This document shows, piece after piece, positions 20,308-29,693 of a stretch of DNA of 64,000 nt. The notes beneath the pieces were generated by a model. It ran no database searches, was not told the DNA's origin, and worked only from the letters and a program-made list of their open reading frames with translations. Each line of letters opens with the position of its first letter. Positions within the stretch are counted from its first letter, which is position 1. The position numbers were made by a program, and so were the translations under genes. The stretch comes from Plumapathes pennacea (taxonomy: Eukaryota; Cnidaria; Anthozoa; Antipatharia; Myriopathidae), in contig OZ038473.1 in NCBI GenBank assembly GCA_964036295.1, forward strand, positions 4,371,501-4,435,500. Reading direction: 5' to 3'.

Positions 20308-20513
20308 CTGTGGGTACTTTGCGTCAGTCGTCGAAAACCGTTAGAAACCTCTATTATCATTTCTTTTTTGTAGTTGGTTCATCTTTCAACTTGTTGTTAG
20401 TACGGCGTCTTATCTCGAAATGAATTATTAAGTAACTCTAAAGACTTTTAAGATTCATAACATCTGTTTGTTATGAATCACTTAGCAACGCTAATCTTTT
20501 AATATTCTTAGCT
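20308..20513. other. spacer with a 10-bp hairpin (20452-20479)
   Basis: GATTCATAAC and GTTATGAATC pair around an 8-nt loop about 35 nt past the end of the leftward gene at 20514, a position suited to a terminator for that gene. Nothing else is recognised. Confidence 0.4.
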
Positions 20514-21110
20514 TTAAACTTTATCAACAAAGATCTTTGTCTCACTAACAATTGCCTCCGTCAAACTTTCTTGTAAATACGGGTTTGTTGAATTAATAAA
20601 GACGGAATCAATCTTTATTTTGACATTAATGTCAAAATACTCATCAAGCATGAAATCAGGAGTTAATCGTTTTCCATCATCTCCATAAAACTTACTAAAA
20701 ACTTTCCCATTTGAATGACCTACTCTAAGAAACATTGGATTTTCTCCTGGTTCCTCTTTCAAAGGATTAAACTTTTCAAAATTCATTCCGTCTTGATTAA
20801 TTTCTGATTTGTTTACATACTTTCTTATGAAGTTAACAATTTCATTAAATTCCTTAATCCAAGCTTCATCTCTAATAACAGGTCCAAAAATTATAGAAAA
20901 ATAGAAATGACTTAATGTTCCATCTTCTTAAAGAACTTTTTTCAAACCAAACGTTGTAACACCTTTTACATCTAAAATTATTGGTTTACCCTTCCCATTT
21001 AAATCTTCTGTATAAACTTTCATTATATGAAATTTTTCACTTCTTTTGTTCTTCTTCGTCTCAAAATCCTTGAATCTCAAATTTTCACTTTTTAGATCTT
21101 CAATTTTCAT
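20514..21110 (-). pseudogene. hypothetical, possibly ssDNA-binding-like, one in-frame stop
   Basis: Two frames in register, 20928-21110 (MKIEDLKSENLRFKDFETKK to GVTTFGLKKVL) and the rest down to 20514, are separated only by a TAA at 20928-20930. The whole is ~198 residues. The second part has HFYFSIIFGPVI, NFIRKYVNKSE, PMFLRVGHSNGKVFSKFY and an acidic middle. The pattern (short N-terminus, a Gly-Leu strand, a Lys-Phe-containing beta region) recalls the DUF-type ssDNA-binding proteins of large DNA viruses, but I cannot confirm it. A single-stop readthrough or recent mutation is equally possible. An ATTTAAG motif lies 27 nt before the start. Confidence 0.5.
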
Positions 21111-21136
21111 TATTCTTTATTATATATTTATAAAAT

Positions 21137-21143
21137 CTTAAAT
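21137..21143 (-). promoter_or_regulatory. ATTTAAG promoter-like motif
   Basis: On the minus strand it is about 27 nt before the ATG at 21110. Confidence 0.45.
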
Positions 21144-21175
21144 AATTTTAGATTTATAAAGATTTTCGTTATAAA

Positions 21176-21721
21176 TTATTTAGCCTTACATTTTCCACAC
21201 TTATACTTTCTCTCATTGTGTTCACAAATACCTTTCCCCTTACATTCCTTACAATAATATCTTCTCGTATCATGTTTACAGATTATTGACCCTTTATAAT
21301 CTTTACAACCCATACAAGCATACTTCCTCTTACCATGTTCACAAATACCCTTTCCTTTACAATATTCACAATAATACCTTATTTTATTATGTTCACAAAT
21401 TCCCTTTCCCTTACAATCCTTACAAAAATATCTTCTTTTATTATGTTCACAAATACCTTTTCCCTTACCATCTTTACATGAATATCTTACTTTATTGTGT
21501 TCACAAATTCCTTTCCCCTTACAATCCTTACAAAAATATCTTCTTTTATTATGTTCACAACACTTATGATCACCAACCTTAGGTATTGGTTTTTCAATCA
21601 CCTTCTTCTCATCTTGAGCTCTTAAAATCGCTTCTTCAAGATCTGACTTATTCATCTTCCATCTCCCTTTAATACCCAACTCTTTTGCAATTCCTTTTCT
21701 AAGTTCATTTAAAGTAGACAT
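21176..21721 (-). CDS. SAP-like domain plus seven Cys/His repeats
   Basis: This intact 181-residue protein starts with the same SAP/Rho-N-like domain as the left-end gene (encoded in the terminal repeat). It then has about seven units of 18-20 residues of the form CEHNKRRYFCKDCKGKGI. Each unit offers Cys and His in C-x-H then C-x2-C spacing, so each could bind zinc. Such CEHN repeat proteins are known from large DNA viruses, algae and Polintons, with unknown function. The second unit has lost one Cys (CKDGKGKG). The combination of a nucleic-acid-binding N-terminus and zinc knuckles suggests a DNA- or RNA-binding protein expressed from the right end. Confidence 0.75.
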   Translation of the reverse strand: MSTLNELRKGIAKELGIKGRWKMNKSDLEEAILRAQDEKKVIEKPIPKVGDHKCCEHNKRRYFCKDCKGKGICEHNKVRYSCKDGKGKGICEHNKRRYFCKDCKGKGICEHNKIRYYCEYCKGKGICEHGKRKYACMGCKDYKGSIICKHDTRRYYCKECKGKGICEHNERKYKCGKCKAK

Positions 21722-21872
21722 ATTTTGTTTTATTACATTAAACCCTTAAGTAATTTTTTCAAAAATTAAAATTTTAAAAAAATAATTTTAAAAATTAAAA
21801 ATGTGCTAGCAAAAACCTAAAGTGAAGTAAAGTGGGGTGGGCCTGTTCTAGAATCCCCATTTTTACACTACT
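21586..21872 (-). repeat. Polinton right terminal inverted repeat
   Basis: This is the inverted copy of 6556-6850. Homology stops shortly after the conserved Lys-Pro-Ile-Pro-Lys codons, where the two genes diverge. Confidence 0.9.
21745..21751 (-). promoter_or_regulatory. ACTTAAG promoter-like motif (right end)
   Basis: This is the inverted copy of 6661-6667 in the right terminal repeat, the same distance from the ATG at 21721. Confidence 0.5.
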
Positions 21873-21877
21873 CATAT
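21873..21877. repeat. right target-site duplication CATAT
   Basis: This is a direct copy of 6551-6555, immediately outside the terminal CACTACT. Confidence 0.7.
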
Positions 21878-22368
21878 GTTGATAGTGTGTGGCGATATTG
21901 GAGAGCAGGGAGAGGAAAACATCTGCAGTTCTAAGAGTTTAAAATGTGACAATTCTTGATGGGACTACTGACTGACTATACGGCTTCTTATTCATGAAGC
22001 TATCTGCAACTATTGCAAATAGCTTCTATGTCGGCACCTTGATTGGGCGATAGTGGGCAATAGGCAATCAGCCGTTCGGTCCATCTCATTAGGTTATCAA
22101 AAAATCCCCCCCCCCCCAAGTGGCAAAAACTACTGAGGGGGAGGGGCATGAAATGTTATCCATATAAAAGCCGCCGTAGTACATGACCTTTGAGAAAGTT
22201 TGTGTTTTATTATCTATTTAACTCAATAATGCACAGAAAGACTTCCAGGAAAGAGTTTACCTGTTAATGTTGTAACTTGGCGACAGAATGTCAGATGCCA
22301 AATTTCCTCTCCAGGGAGGGGCCTTCTAAATATAATTGGCTCTGTCGAACGCGGTGAATAAAGGATAG
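21878..22368. other. host intron; C-run, no gene
   Basis: Contains a run of about 12 C near 22106-22118. No coding or repeat family recognised. Confidence 0.4.
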
Positions 22369-22824
22369 GTATATATAGTACGTATTCCTTATAAGGCACA
22401 ACCGGACGAGCAAATACCTGGCCCTGATGAGCAAATACATTGCCCCATGAGCAAATACGCAACCTTGAATAATAATTAGCCGTAAATTGAATTGATGCGA
22501 GTAAGAAATACCTATAGATATACGAAAATTACGGCCCAACCCTGACCATAACCCTAATCCTAACCCTAAACCTAACCCTAACTCTAACCCTAACCCTAAC
22601 CCCAACCTTAAATCTAAGTCTAAACTATAATCCAAACACTGTTTATCCAGTTGCAAAGTTACGGCTAATTATTATTCAATGTCACGAATTTGCTCGTGCG
22701 CCACGTATTTATGGCCAATTATTATTCAAGGTTGCGTATTTGCTTGTTGGGGCAATGTAGTTGCTCATCAGGGCCAGGTATTTGCTTGTCCGGTTGTTCC
22801 ATATATGGAATACCTACTATAACT
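22369..22824. repeat. foldback element containing telomere-like repeats
   Basis: Arms of about 110 bp (22369-22485 and 22705-22824) are inverted copies, each with GAGCAAATAC-type blocks. The centre holds CCCTAA variants (about 22545-22610), i.e. an interstitial TTAGGG-type tract. Confidence 0.7.
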
Positions 22825-23589
22825 ACAGATGGAATAAAGGCACTATTATGGTGGCTGTGAGTTTGCCGATTCTTTGGTTGTATTTGGAAATTCTGCTCCC
22901 CCTTCAGCCTCCTGGCTGACAAATCCACACATTTGCCGCAGCATCTGATAGACAGGTGACACAGATTCACATTTACAGCGACACTTCCCAACGGAGTGAC
23001 AACATTTGCGCTATGCGCTCCGCTCACGAAAGAGACAACATAACTGTATGATCTGTATAGTGTGATCATGAAATCTGATTTATCAAAGGTAAAGCATTAA
23101 TTTGGTTCCGAGTTTCTTGCGTTCGCTGATCCCACATGATTTCATGACATAATTGCAGGATGCAGATTGACTGTGGTATGTCTGAGTTGTTTGTTTATAA
23201 AATTGGCTCGGTTTTGTCGCTAATAGGGAGTTTAAGGAACTTTGGACGGCGACGGCAACGCGAGGAACCAAAAAATAGTGTCGCCCTATTCCCTATGTCA
23301 GTAACTTGGCCTATTCTTAGGGCTGCTCAATTTGTTCCATCTTTGCCGAGGTTCTATTGCTTTCATCGTTTCCTACCAAGAAGAAGGACTGTTGTAATTT
23401 CTTGAAATGTCATCCACGGCCTGACAATGACGTAAAAAATAAGCATTTGAAGTCGCACGCGAGAGCACGAAAACCTCGAGATCAGGTCAATTTCAGATAT
23501 TCACGTGCTTCTTTTGTCTTCTGTGATTAGTTTTATTGTTTCACCGACCTTGCCGTCGTCATCTCCCGTCCTGTATCTTAAAGTCCCTA
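22825..23589. other. host intron, no gene recognised
   Basis: Short open frames only, with no family resemblance. Confidence 0.35.
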
Positions 23590-24000
23590 AAGGCTGGTTC
23601 ACACGGTAAAGCAAGCGTAAACGCAAGCGCAAGAGAATGAAAACTTTTCCATTCTCTTGCGCTTGCGTTTGCGCTTGCTTCATAAATTTTACCGTGTGAA
23701 CCGGTCGCTTGCGCTTGCGTTTGCGTTTACGCTTGCGCTTGCTTTAAGGTGATGTTACACGAGACGATTTTTAACGACGATTTTTCGCCCAACACCTACA
23801 ATTTTGTAGCTAGCGCTTTGGCTTTTACTCTAAAAACATGGCGAACCTTCGCCAAAGGCAGAATTTTGTGCAAAGGTTGCTATTCATTGATAGTTCGACG
23901 ATTACTAGGCAAGAAGTATAGAAAAAAAAATGTTGTGCAAAAAATCGTCGTTAAAAATCGTCTCGTGTAACATCACCTTTACTCGTGTGAACCAGCTTTA
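23590..24000. mobile_element. outer MITE with CTGGTTCACACG ends
   Basis: It begins AGGCTGGTTCACACGG and ends CGTGTGAACCAGCT. The left part folds into a ~110-bp imperfect hairpin of GCAAGCGTAAACGC-type repeats (23595-23702). A second MITE is nested at 23747-23978. Confidence 0.7.
23747..23978. mobile_element. inner MITE, ~40-bp inverted repeats, TTA duplication
   Basis: The ends AGGTGATGTTACACGAG and CTCGTGTAACATCACCT continue inward for about 40 bp and are flanked by TTA on both sides. A 3-bp TWA target site points to the PIF/Harbinger superfamily. It is non-coding. Confidence 0.75.
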
Positions 24001-24427
24001 ATGTCTGTCGAAGGAGCAGAATTTCAACAATAATCTGAATAATCGATAGAAAATTTTACCGTGAATCCTTTTCACTACCGTTTAAAGAGTACGAGAAACA
24101 GGTTGTCTGACAGGAGTATTTATCTTCACAAAACTATTATAACGAGTCAGTCTGGTTTACCTCGCAGAAATTTTCACAAAAACTTGAAATACTTTGCTCC
24201 TTGTGTCGATCAGCTCAAAATAGTTATAATAAACTGTCAAGGTTTGTGTATTTGTGTTTGGTCATGCAGAGTACGTAACTGGCTTAGTGTAAAGTCCCAA
24301 CCACACGGTAATGACAATTCGCACTCTCACACCCGTTTGATCACGAACTATCAAGCACTATCATCAACCAGCAAATAGCTTCATGTACGCTTTGCGGACC
24401 TCTGTTTTTTATTCTTTTCATATATAG

Positions 24428-24499
24428 AACTCTTCACAAGAACAACATAACTCGGCTGCACCGCGATTTGTTCCGTGGATTGATAGAACTAAAATACTT
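24428..24499 (+). CDS. LRR exon 2 of the large host gene
   Basis: A 72-nt exon between TATATAG and GTGAGT encodes NLHKNNITRLHRDLFRGL and then IELKYL, one leucine-rich repeat. The phase matches the exon at 4110, so the two join in frame across a 20.2-kb intron that contains the Polinton. The extracellular LRR role follows the family. Confidence 0.8.
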
Positions 24500-25367
24500 G
24501 TGAGTATGAAGAAAAATGTAATAAATGCATGTGCATGTAATCTATTTAAAATTAGCGAGCGAACTACTGCTGCAGTCCTGGTGGTGTGAAAATAGCATAC
24601 GAACTACGTGGCTTCACATATTATTTTTACACAATGCATACTCTTTCGGGACAGGTGTATTTACATCATCTTAGTGTTGATATTCTCCAGACAAACCCCT
24701 GAATAGCCTCAGTAATGATTAAGATGAAATGTAACTCTAACTCAAACAAGAGAGTACAGAGCGTGCCATCTGTTTAATATTGAAGTGCTAGGATGATTAT
24801 CCGAGTTAGGTAGAAAAACTTTCACCTTTTGCCTTCGTCATAAAGAATTAGAAAATTGATCGACTTATCTCTGCTTATCTCTTTAAGTGTTAGATAGCCG
24901 GTTTTGCAATTTTAATTTGTTTTTTTCAGTATGTGCAACTCATAAAGGACCAATATGCGGTGTGAGGCGCCGTTTAAGTGATATTTTTAAATTTTTCTAT
25001 TTTAATCGTATTGCTGATTTATGGAATAATCTCTCTGTTTATTTGTAAATGTACCAGGTATATGTTGCATTAATTGAAACACACATTTTCCCGGATTGCC
25101 ACTGACTTCATTAACAATCTTTAGGAAATATTATTTTCCATTTTTTGTTTCATAACAGGCATGTGGAATAGGAATAGTAACTATAGCAGTTTCATAATTT
25201 TATTGCTTTCTTTCCATTCCTAGCTATTATGAGTATGAAATATTTGGTTGTGTTGGTATATACTTTTGACGGGGGCAATACATGTCCTCCTTTGTGGATT
25301 TTAATCGTGGCAGTAATTGATAGTACTGGTAGTTAATAACGACATAGTTTTATTTTCATCATGGCAG
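24500..25367. other. intron, no gene recognised
   Basis: A+T-rich intron sequence with no repeat family identified. Confidence 0.35.
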
Positions 25368-25439
25368 GTTGTTGTCTGATAACAAGCTTGAGAAGTTGGA
25401 TAGTGGAACATTTACACACTTAACAAAACTTCAGACATT
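25368..25439 (+). CDS. LRR exon 3 of the large host gene
   Basis: A 72-nt exon (acceptor ATGGCAG, donor GTAGGT) encodes LLSDNKLEKLDSGTFTHL then TKLQTL, a canonical LRR with the same split-Leu phase as its neighbours. Confidence 0.85.
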
Positions 25440-25528
25440 GTAGGTTTTATTTTAGCTGTCTATCCATAAAAGACCAGTTTTCCAAAGAGTGTTAAGTATA
25501 ATCACTCTAAACCAGTCCCCCTACCATC

Positions 25529-25561
<33 letters not shown>

Positions 25562-25567
25562 ACTCCC
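25529..25567. repeat. poly-C followed by ACAC tract
   Basis: About 17 C then (CA)n and CTCACTC low-complexity sequence within the intron. Confidence 0.8.
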
Positions 25568-25677
25568 CCCGGCGGTAGCTCATCTGTTTCACCACGGTTT
25601 CTTGGCACCAATCAGAGCGCTGCGTGGGTATTAGTTATTTTTATAATTATATTTATCCATTTTGATTTTCTTTTTAG

Positions 25678-25749
25678 GTTTCTTTATTTTAATCCCATCA
25701 ACAAGATCATGAATGGAACCTTTCAAATTAGTGAGACCAAGCTCAGCAT
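25678..25749 (+). CDS. LRR exon 4 of the large host gene
   Basis: A 72-nt exon (acceptor CTTTTTAG, donor GTAAGA) encodes FLYFNPINKIMNGTFQISET then KLSM. Same phase; the repeat is less canonical, which is common toward the end of an LRR array. Confidence 0.75.
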
Positions 25750-26207
25750 GTAAGAAACTCTAATATGAAGACTTACTAATGAGTCAGAAGAAAATTGGAG
25801 AGGCCATTACTACAAAATATATTGCAGTACATCAGATAAAAATCATTACATATTTCATGAAGGGCAAATATCGCTGGCTTTATCTCTAACACTGTAACGT
25901 AAAAGAAACGTACGTATCTCGCAGACGAAAAGTACTCATTTGCGATAAGAAAGACAGAGACTAATCCGTTGTCTGTTGATAAAATGTTACCCTGGCTTTC
26001 ACTTCCTAACCACTCAAGAAAAAAATGTAAAATTTACAGTTAGCTGCATTCTATTTTATCTGAGCCGTCTAGTGGCAAGTTCAAGTCGTCCTTCAGGTCA
26101 AAGTATGAGGTAGAGGTTCCAAGGAGAAAGGAACAGAACTTTCTGCTTGGAGCCTCTGTCTAGCAGGGAAGGCGGGGTTTTGATTGTATCATCCTCTGGC
26201 TCTATAG

Positions 26208-26279
26208 ATATATGATGGGAACTAACCTAACAACAATAACACATGCTGCATTTCGTGGATCACAGTCTATGGACAATTT
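26208..26279 (+). CDS. LRR exon 5 of the large host gene
   Basis: A 72-nt exon (acceptor CTCTATAG, donor GTAAGT) encodes YMMGTNLTTITHAAFRGSQ then SMDNL. Same split-Leu phase as the other LRR exons. Confidence 0.78.
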
Positions 26280-26841
26280 GTAAGTACACGAAAAAGGAAG
26301 AACCTCAAAAAGGGAAAGCAAACATCTTGGAAAATATATGTACAATTTTAATGTGTCGCACCATAACTGCGTTGGTCCGTATATACTTTTGCTGGGTTCC
26401 GCATTATTTTTGCGCTTGTTACTTTTGAAGTGTTCTTAATGTGGAATAAATAATGCTTAATTGAGTAGTAAATATTGAAAGTGTGAACACATCACCGCCT
26501 TTATCGTTTTTGATATTTATCGTTGCGCATTGTTACGTGATAGCAAGCCACCCAGGTTTACATTTACTTTGAAAACACAATGAAAACAAATGAGTCGTGG
26601 CCCACCATACTATCTAACCGAAACAAAAAATGGAACACCACTAGAATGAAAACTGGTATAAATAGGCAAACTGAAAGGGAAAAGTAGGATTGCTGACCAC
26701 AAGACCGTCGACTGTGTAACATGGAAAAGCTCTTTTTGAACTTCTTCGATGCCATAGAATACTGATCACTGGAAACAATAAATAAATATTCGATTGTGCT
26801 TCTTTTGATCTGTTGTGTTGTGCTGTGTTTCCTTATAATAG

Positions 26842-26916
26842 AGAACTAGATGAACGAGGTTTTCTTAACAAGATAACACTTACGGGGAAGGATGAAGTCC
26901 AAGTAACGGCAATCTT
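26842..26916 (+). CDS. LRR-region exon 6 of the large host gene
   Basis: A 75-nt exon (acceptor CTTATAATAG, donor GTACGT) encodes ELDERGFLNKITLTGKDE then VQVTAIL. It is three bases longer than the others and the leucine pattern is weak, so it may be the last, degenerate repeat before the Cys-rich region. Phase is preserved. Confidence 0.6.
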
Positions 26917-27130
26917 GTACGTATACGCTAGTGATTGGTAATGACGGTAGCGACGCATATGATTGGCGTGGATTGATAAATTCCCTCTTTACGAAAATAT
27001 GTGAATAAGTGGAGAGTTACAGGGGAAACTTACAACAGGAAACTGAGACTCGCACACATGTGGTGTGAATCAACAAAACTCGCGCAGTTGTGTCGCGTCG
27101 CGTCCAGTAAGAATTGGCCTTAAAAGTAAA

Positions 27131-27420
27131 CCTGCTATAAAATAAAATATAAAATCCCTTTATTTAAGTCTCAATGTATTTAGCACTGCCGTGCTAATTG
27201 GGGAGACTTGAAACGTAGAAACGAAATATTAACTGAACTCGAATTCGTTAAGAATCCCAACTGGTCGGAGGCAAACCAGTTGGTTATTTACATAGGGTGG
27301 CCGAGGATTTGAACTCAGGGCTACCGTGTTGCAAATTCAGCTAGTGCTCAGAGCGGGACTTTAACCTGGGACCCCCGGATTTCAAGTCCGGCGCCCTAAC
27401 CACTCGGCCACACTGCCTCC
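27131..27420 (-). mobile_element. tRNA-Ser-derived SINE
   Basis: On the minus strand the 5' end reads as a degraded tRNA-Ser with anticodon loop CTTGAAA (UGA). The A box is TGGCCGAGTGG (27400-27410) and the B box GGTTAAAGTCC (27356-27366). A tRNA-unrelated body follows and ends in an A/T-rich 3' region. The body and the missing acceptor stem show that it is a SINE, not a working tRNA gene. The same type of repeat is abundant in coral genomes. Confidence 0.8.
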
Positions 27421-27984
27421 TCAAAGACTTTACTCTCACTGGCAGGTTAGTTACATTAAATATCTTGGTACACAAAAATTACACCATTAACTAGAAATAC
27501 GATAATCGCATATACCCCCTCACTCTGCCATTGATGGGACTTTTACTTTTGGTAACTCCCAATAAGAGTAGCCTTTGTTTTACCGAAATGTTGACTCAAT
27601 CTTTTCTTCGAACTCAAGTGCTACACGCAAAGGAAGGAGAAAAAGAATGGTGTGTGTTATACTTTTGCGTTGAAAAAAGAATCGATTGCGTGACGAAGTA
27701 CGTATTTCCCACGGTCGGCACGTCAAATTAATTCATACAGTCTGCCAAGCACGTTCTCGAAATTTAATACTCAAAGTTTGAAGTTGGTCGGCCGTCGTAG
27801 TACGGGAAAAAAGGAACACTGATTTTCTAATTTCGAATTCATAGGCAGTACAATTAAATAGGCTTCCTGTGCGATTTGTTTTTACTACTGCATGCACCAG
27901 ACTCAGGCATGCATATTTAATAGGCTCGAATTGTTTTGTATTTGAACCCACTCAAAACAGCAAAATTTCTCCCAGAATCAAAGC

Positions 27985-28735
27985 AAAACTTGAACAGTTT
28001 ACTTCAAATTATACACGGGCTTCAAACCCAGTAATACTTCTAAGGGCTTGTGAACGATTTTCGCTGCAATCACCGCGTGTCAGATTACAGAAAAATAAGA
28101 CAGCGGACTAAATTATTCAAGACTCCAAGTTCCGATTGCTCTGAGCAAATACGGTAGCCGAAACTGGCGACAGAAGCGTAGTAAAACAATACTTCGAGGG
28201 AAAATGATCAGCATACAGATTTTAATACATTCTTGAAGTGATCGAGTTACAAAATATATATTTGTCACGGTGATTGTTCGATTTCCACTGACTAACCTTT
28301 GTTGCTTGTCCTTTCTAAATAAGTATCTGAGTTTAACACAAAACGGCGTCTGAAGCTCCCGATTTGCTTTCAAGCACTGTTCCCTTTGCGGAGTTGTCTG
28401 TGTTTCCCGCTTCTGTTCATGTCGCTTTTGGTCGGCATTCATGCGCTGTTGTCTTAATTTGCGGAGTCTTCTCTTCGGCCCGCTTTTTCTCCTGAAGTTT
28501 CCGATTTGCGTTCAAGCGCTGTTCTCTTTGCGGAGTTGTCTGCGTTACCCGTTTCTGTTCATGTCGCTTTCAATCGGCATTCATGCGCTGTTGTTCGCTC
28601 GTTTCACGATTTCGCCTTGCTCGTGCCTGTTCCCTTCTCATTTGAAGACGAGCTTCGCGAGACTGTTGTGTTTCAAGTTTTTCAGTTAAGTTTTCCATTT
28701 TCGTGAACGCGGCTACAATATATCGTTGCTTCTTA
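27985..28735 (-). mobile_element. Helitron-like repeat, copy 2 (5' region with coding start)
   Basis: 27985-28358 matches 5779-6185. On the minus strand, after GCGTTCACGAAAATGG, a reading starts MENLTEKLETQQSREARLQM and continues through Arg/Glu/Gln-rich repeats (RETSEQQR, TPQREQR types). This is the usual N-terminal repeat region of Helitron Rep/helicase proteins. Stops and shifts interrupt it and the helicase is absent. Confidence 0.55.
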
Positions 28736-29693
28736 CTGTCTGTGGAAATTCTAAATCTTTAAGGGTCTGCGATGACGTATTTACGAAATGTCTGGCCAAT
28801 AAAGTAAGACGGGGCAATAGACAATGCTATACTGCCAAACAATAGTAAAAGATATATATCTATTTCGCATTTCCACATATTTTCGGCGTTCTCTTTATGT
28901 TGTTGAGCAGTGTAACATCGACATCTTTTTCCCATGGTAACAAAGCACTTGTCTTTCCGACGCCACTTTGTTTAATCATTTAACGAGAGCTCGCAAGAAT
29001 AGCTCATTCCCTTCACAGTAAAATAGTTTTGGTTTTTCGCCTAGTTGATAAACCAATTAAACAATTTACATATAATGCAGTCCCATATGATGTGTATGAT
29101 TGGATACCCTAGCTAATAGTGCTAGCGCAAAAGTACATTTTATTATCCCCTTTCTTGTTTCAGTGCAGCCATATTGCACTCAATGCATTTTTAAATTCCT
29201 GGTAATGATCGTCAGTTTCGGTTTATCGGCAAATAAAGCTCGTCCAGAGCTTGAGAATACATAGAGGATATTACACGGCGGCTTGAAAATATGAATTTTA
29301 TTTTCGAGTGGTGAAAACAATATTCTATGAAAAAGCGCAGCTTTTTATTATATAAACAGGGGTGTTTTACAATTCGGCTATATAGACAAAAAATAACAAC
29401 AATTACTTCAAAGTTCAAGATTTTTATTCACCAAAAGTAATCCCGACGGCTAATATTACATTTTACCAAAATCTGATGAATAATGTTTCAAATACAGTTT
29501 ATGATATGGGCAATAAGAGACAAAGTCCCGCGAATATAAATGTAAGTCTTCAAAAAGATGCAAGTCTAAAAATGATAAAAACTGACAGTTTATTGGCTTT
29601 CGTCACTGTCAATAATGACTCGACGTCTTTTGAACTGTCGTTGCTCACTGAACTCATCGTTTTTTTGCTCCGCATTAGTGACAATATTCACCG
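28736..29693. other. intron, no gene recognised
   Basis: Only short frames. The part next to 29694 may be the decayed 3' side of the Crypton-like gene. Confidence 0.35.

Larger units (their letters stand above)
6556..21872. mobile_element. Complete Polinton/Maverick (adintovirus-like) element, decayed
   Basis: The element is 15,317 bp and starts AGTAGTGTAAAAATGG and ends with its exact inverse CCATTTTTACACTACT, as Polintons (5'-AG) do. It encodes the Polinton set: protein-primed polymerase B, retrovirus-like integrase, double jelly-roll major capsid protein, A32-like packaging ATPase, and many small late-type genes. I find no adenain-like protease. By eye it is more A+T-rich than the flanks. 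At least polB, integrase, capsid, ATPase and a large late gene are interrupted, so it is not expected to be active. It lies in an intron between two LRR exons of the host gene. Confidence 0.93.

Noticed and set aside
21190-21570. CRISPR-like array (regular repeats of about 54 bp)
   Set aside because: The repeats are codon-periodic and encode Cys/His units in an intact reading frame of an animal mobile element.
22545-22610. chromosome end or telomere
   Set aside because: The CCCTAA tract is short, degenerate and enclosed by inverted arms with gene exons on both sides.
27356-27420. possible functional tRNA-Ser(UGA) gene
   Set aside because: The A and B boxes are present, but the acceptor stem does not close and a SINE body follows, so it is a tRNA-derived SINE.
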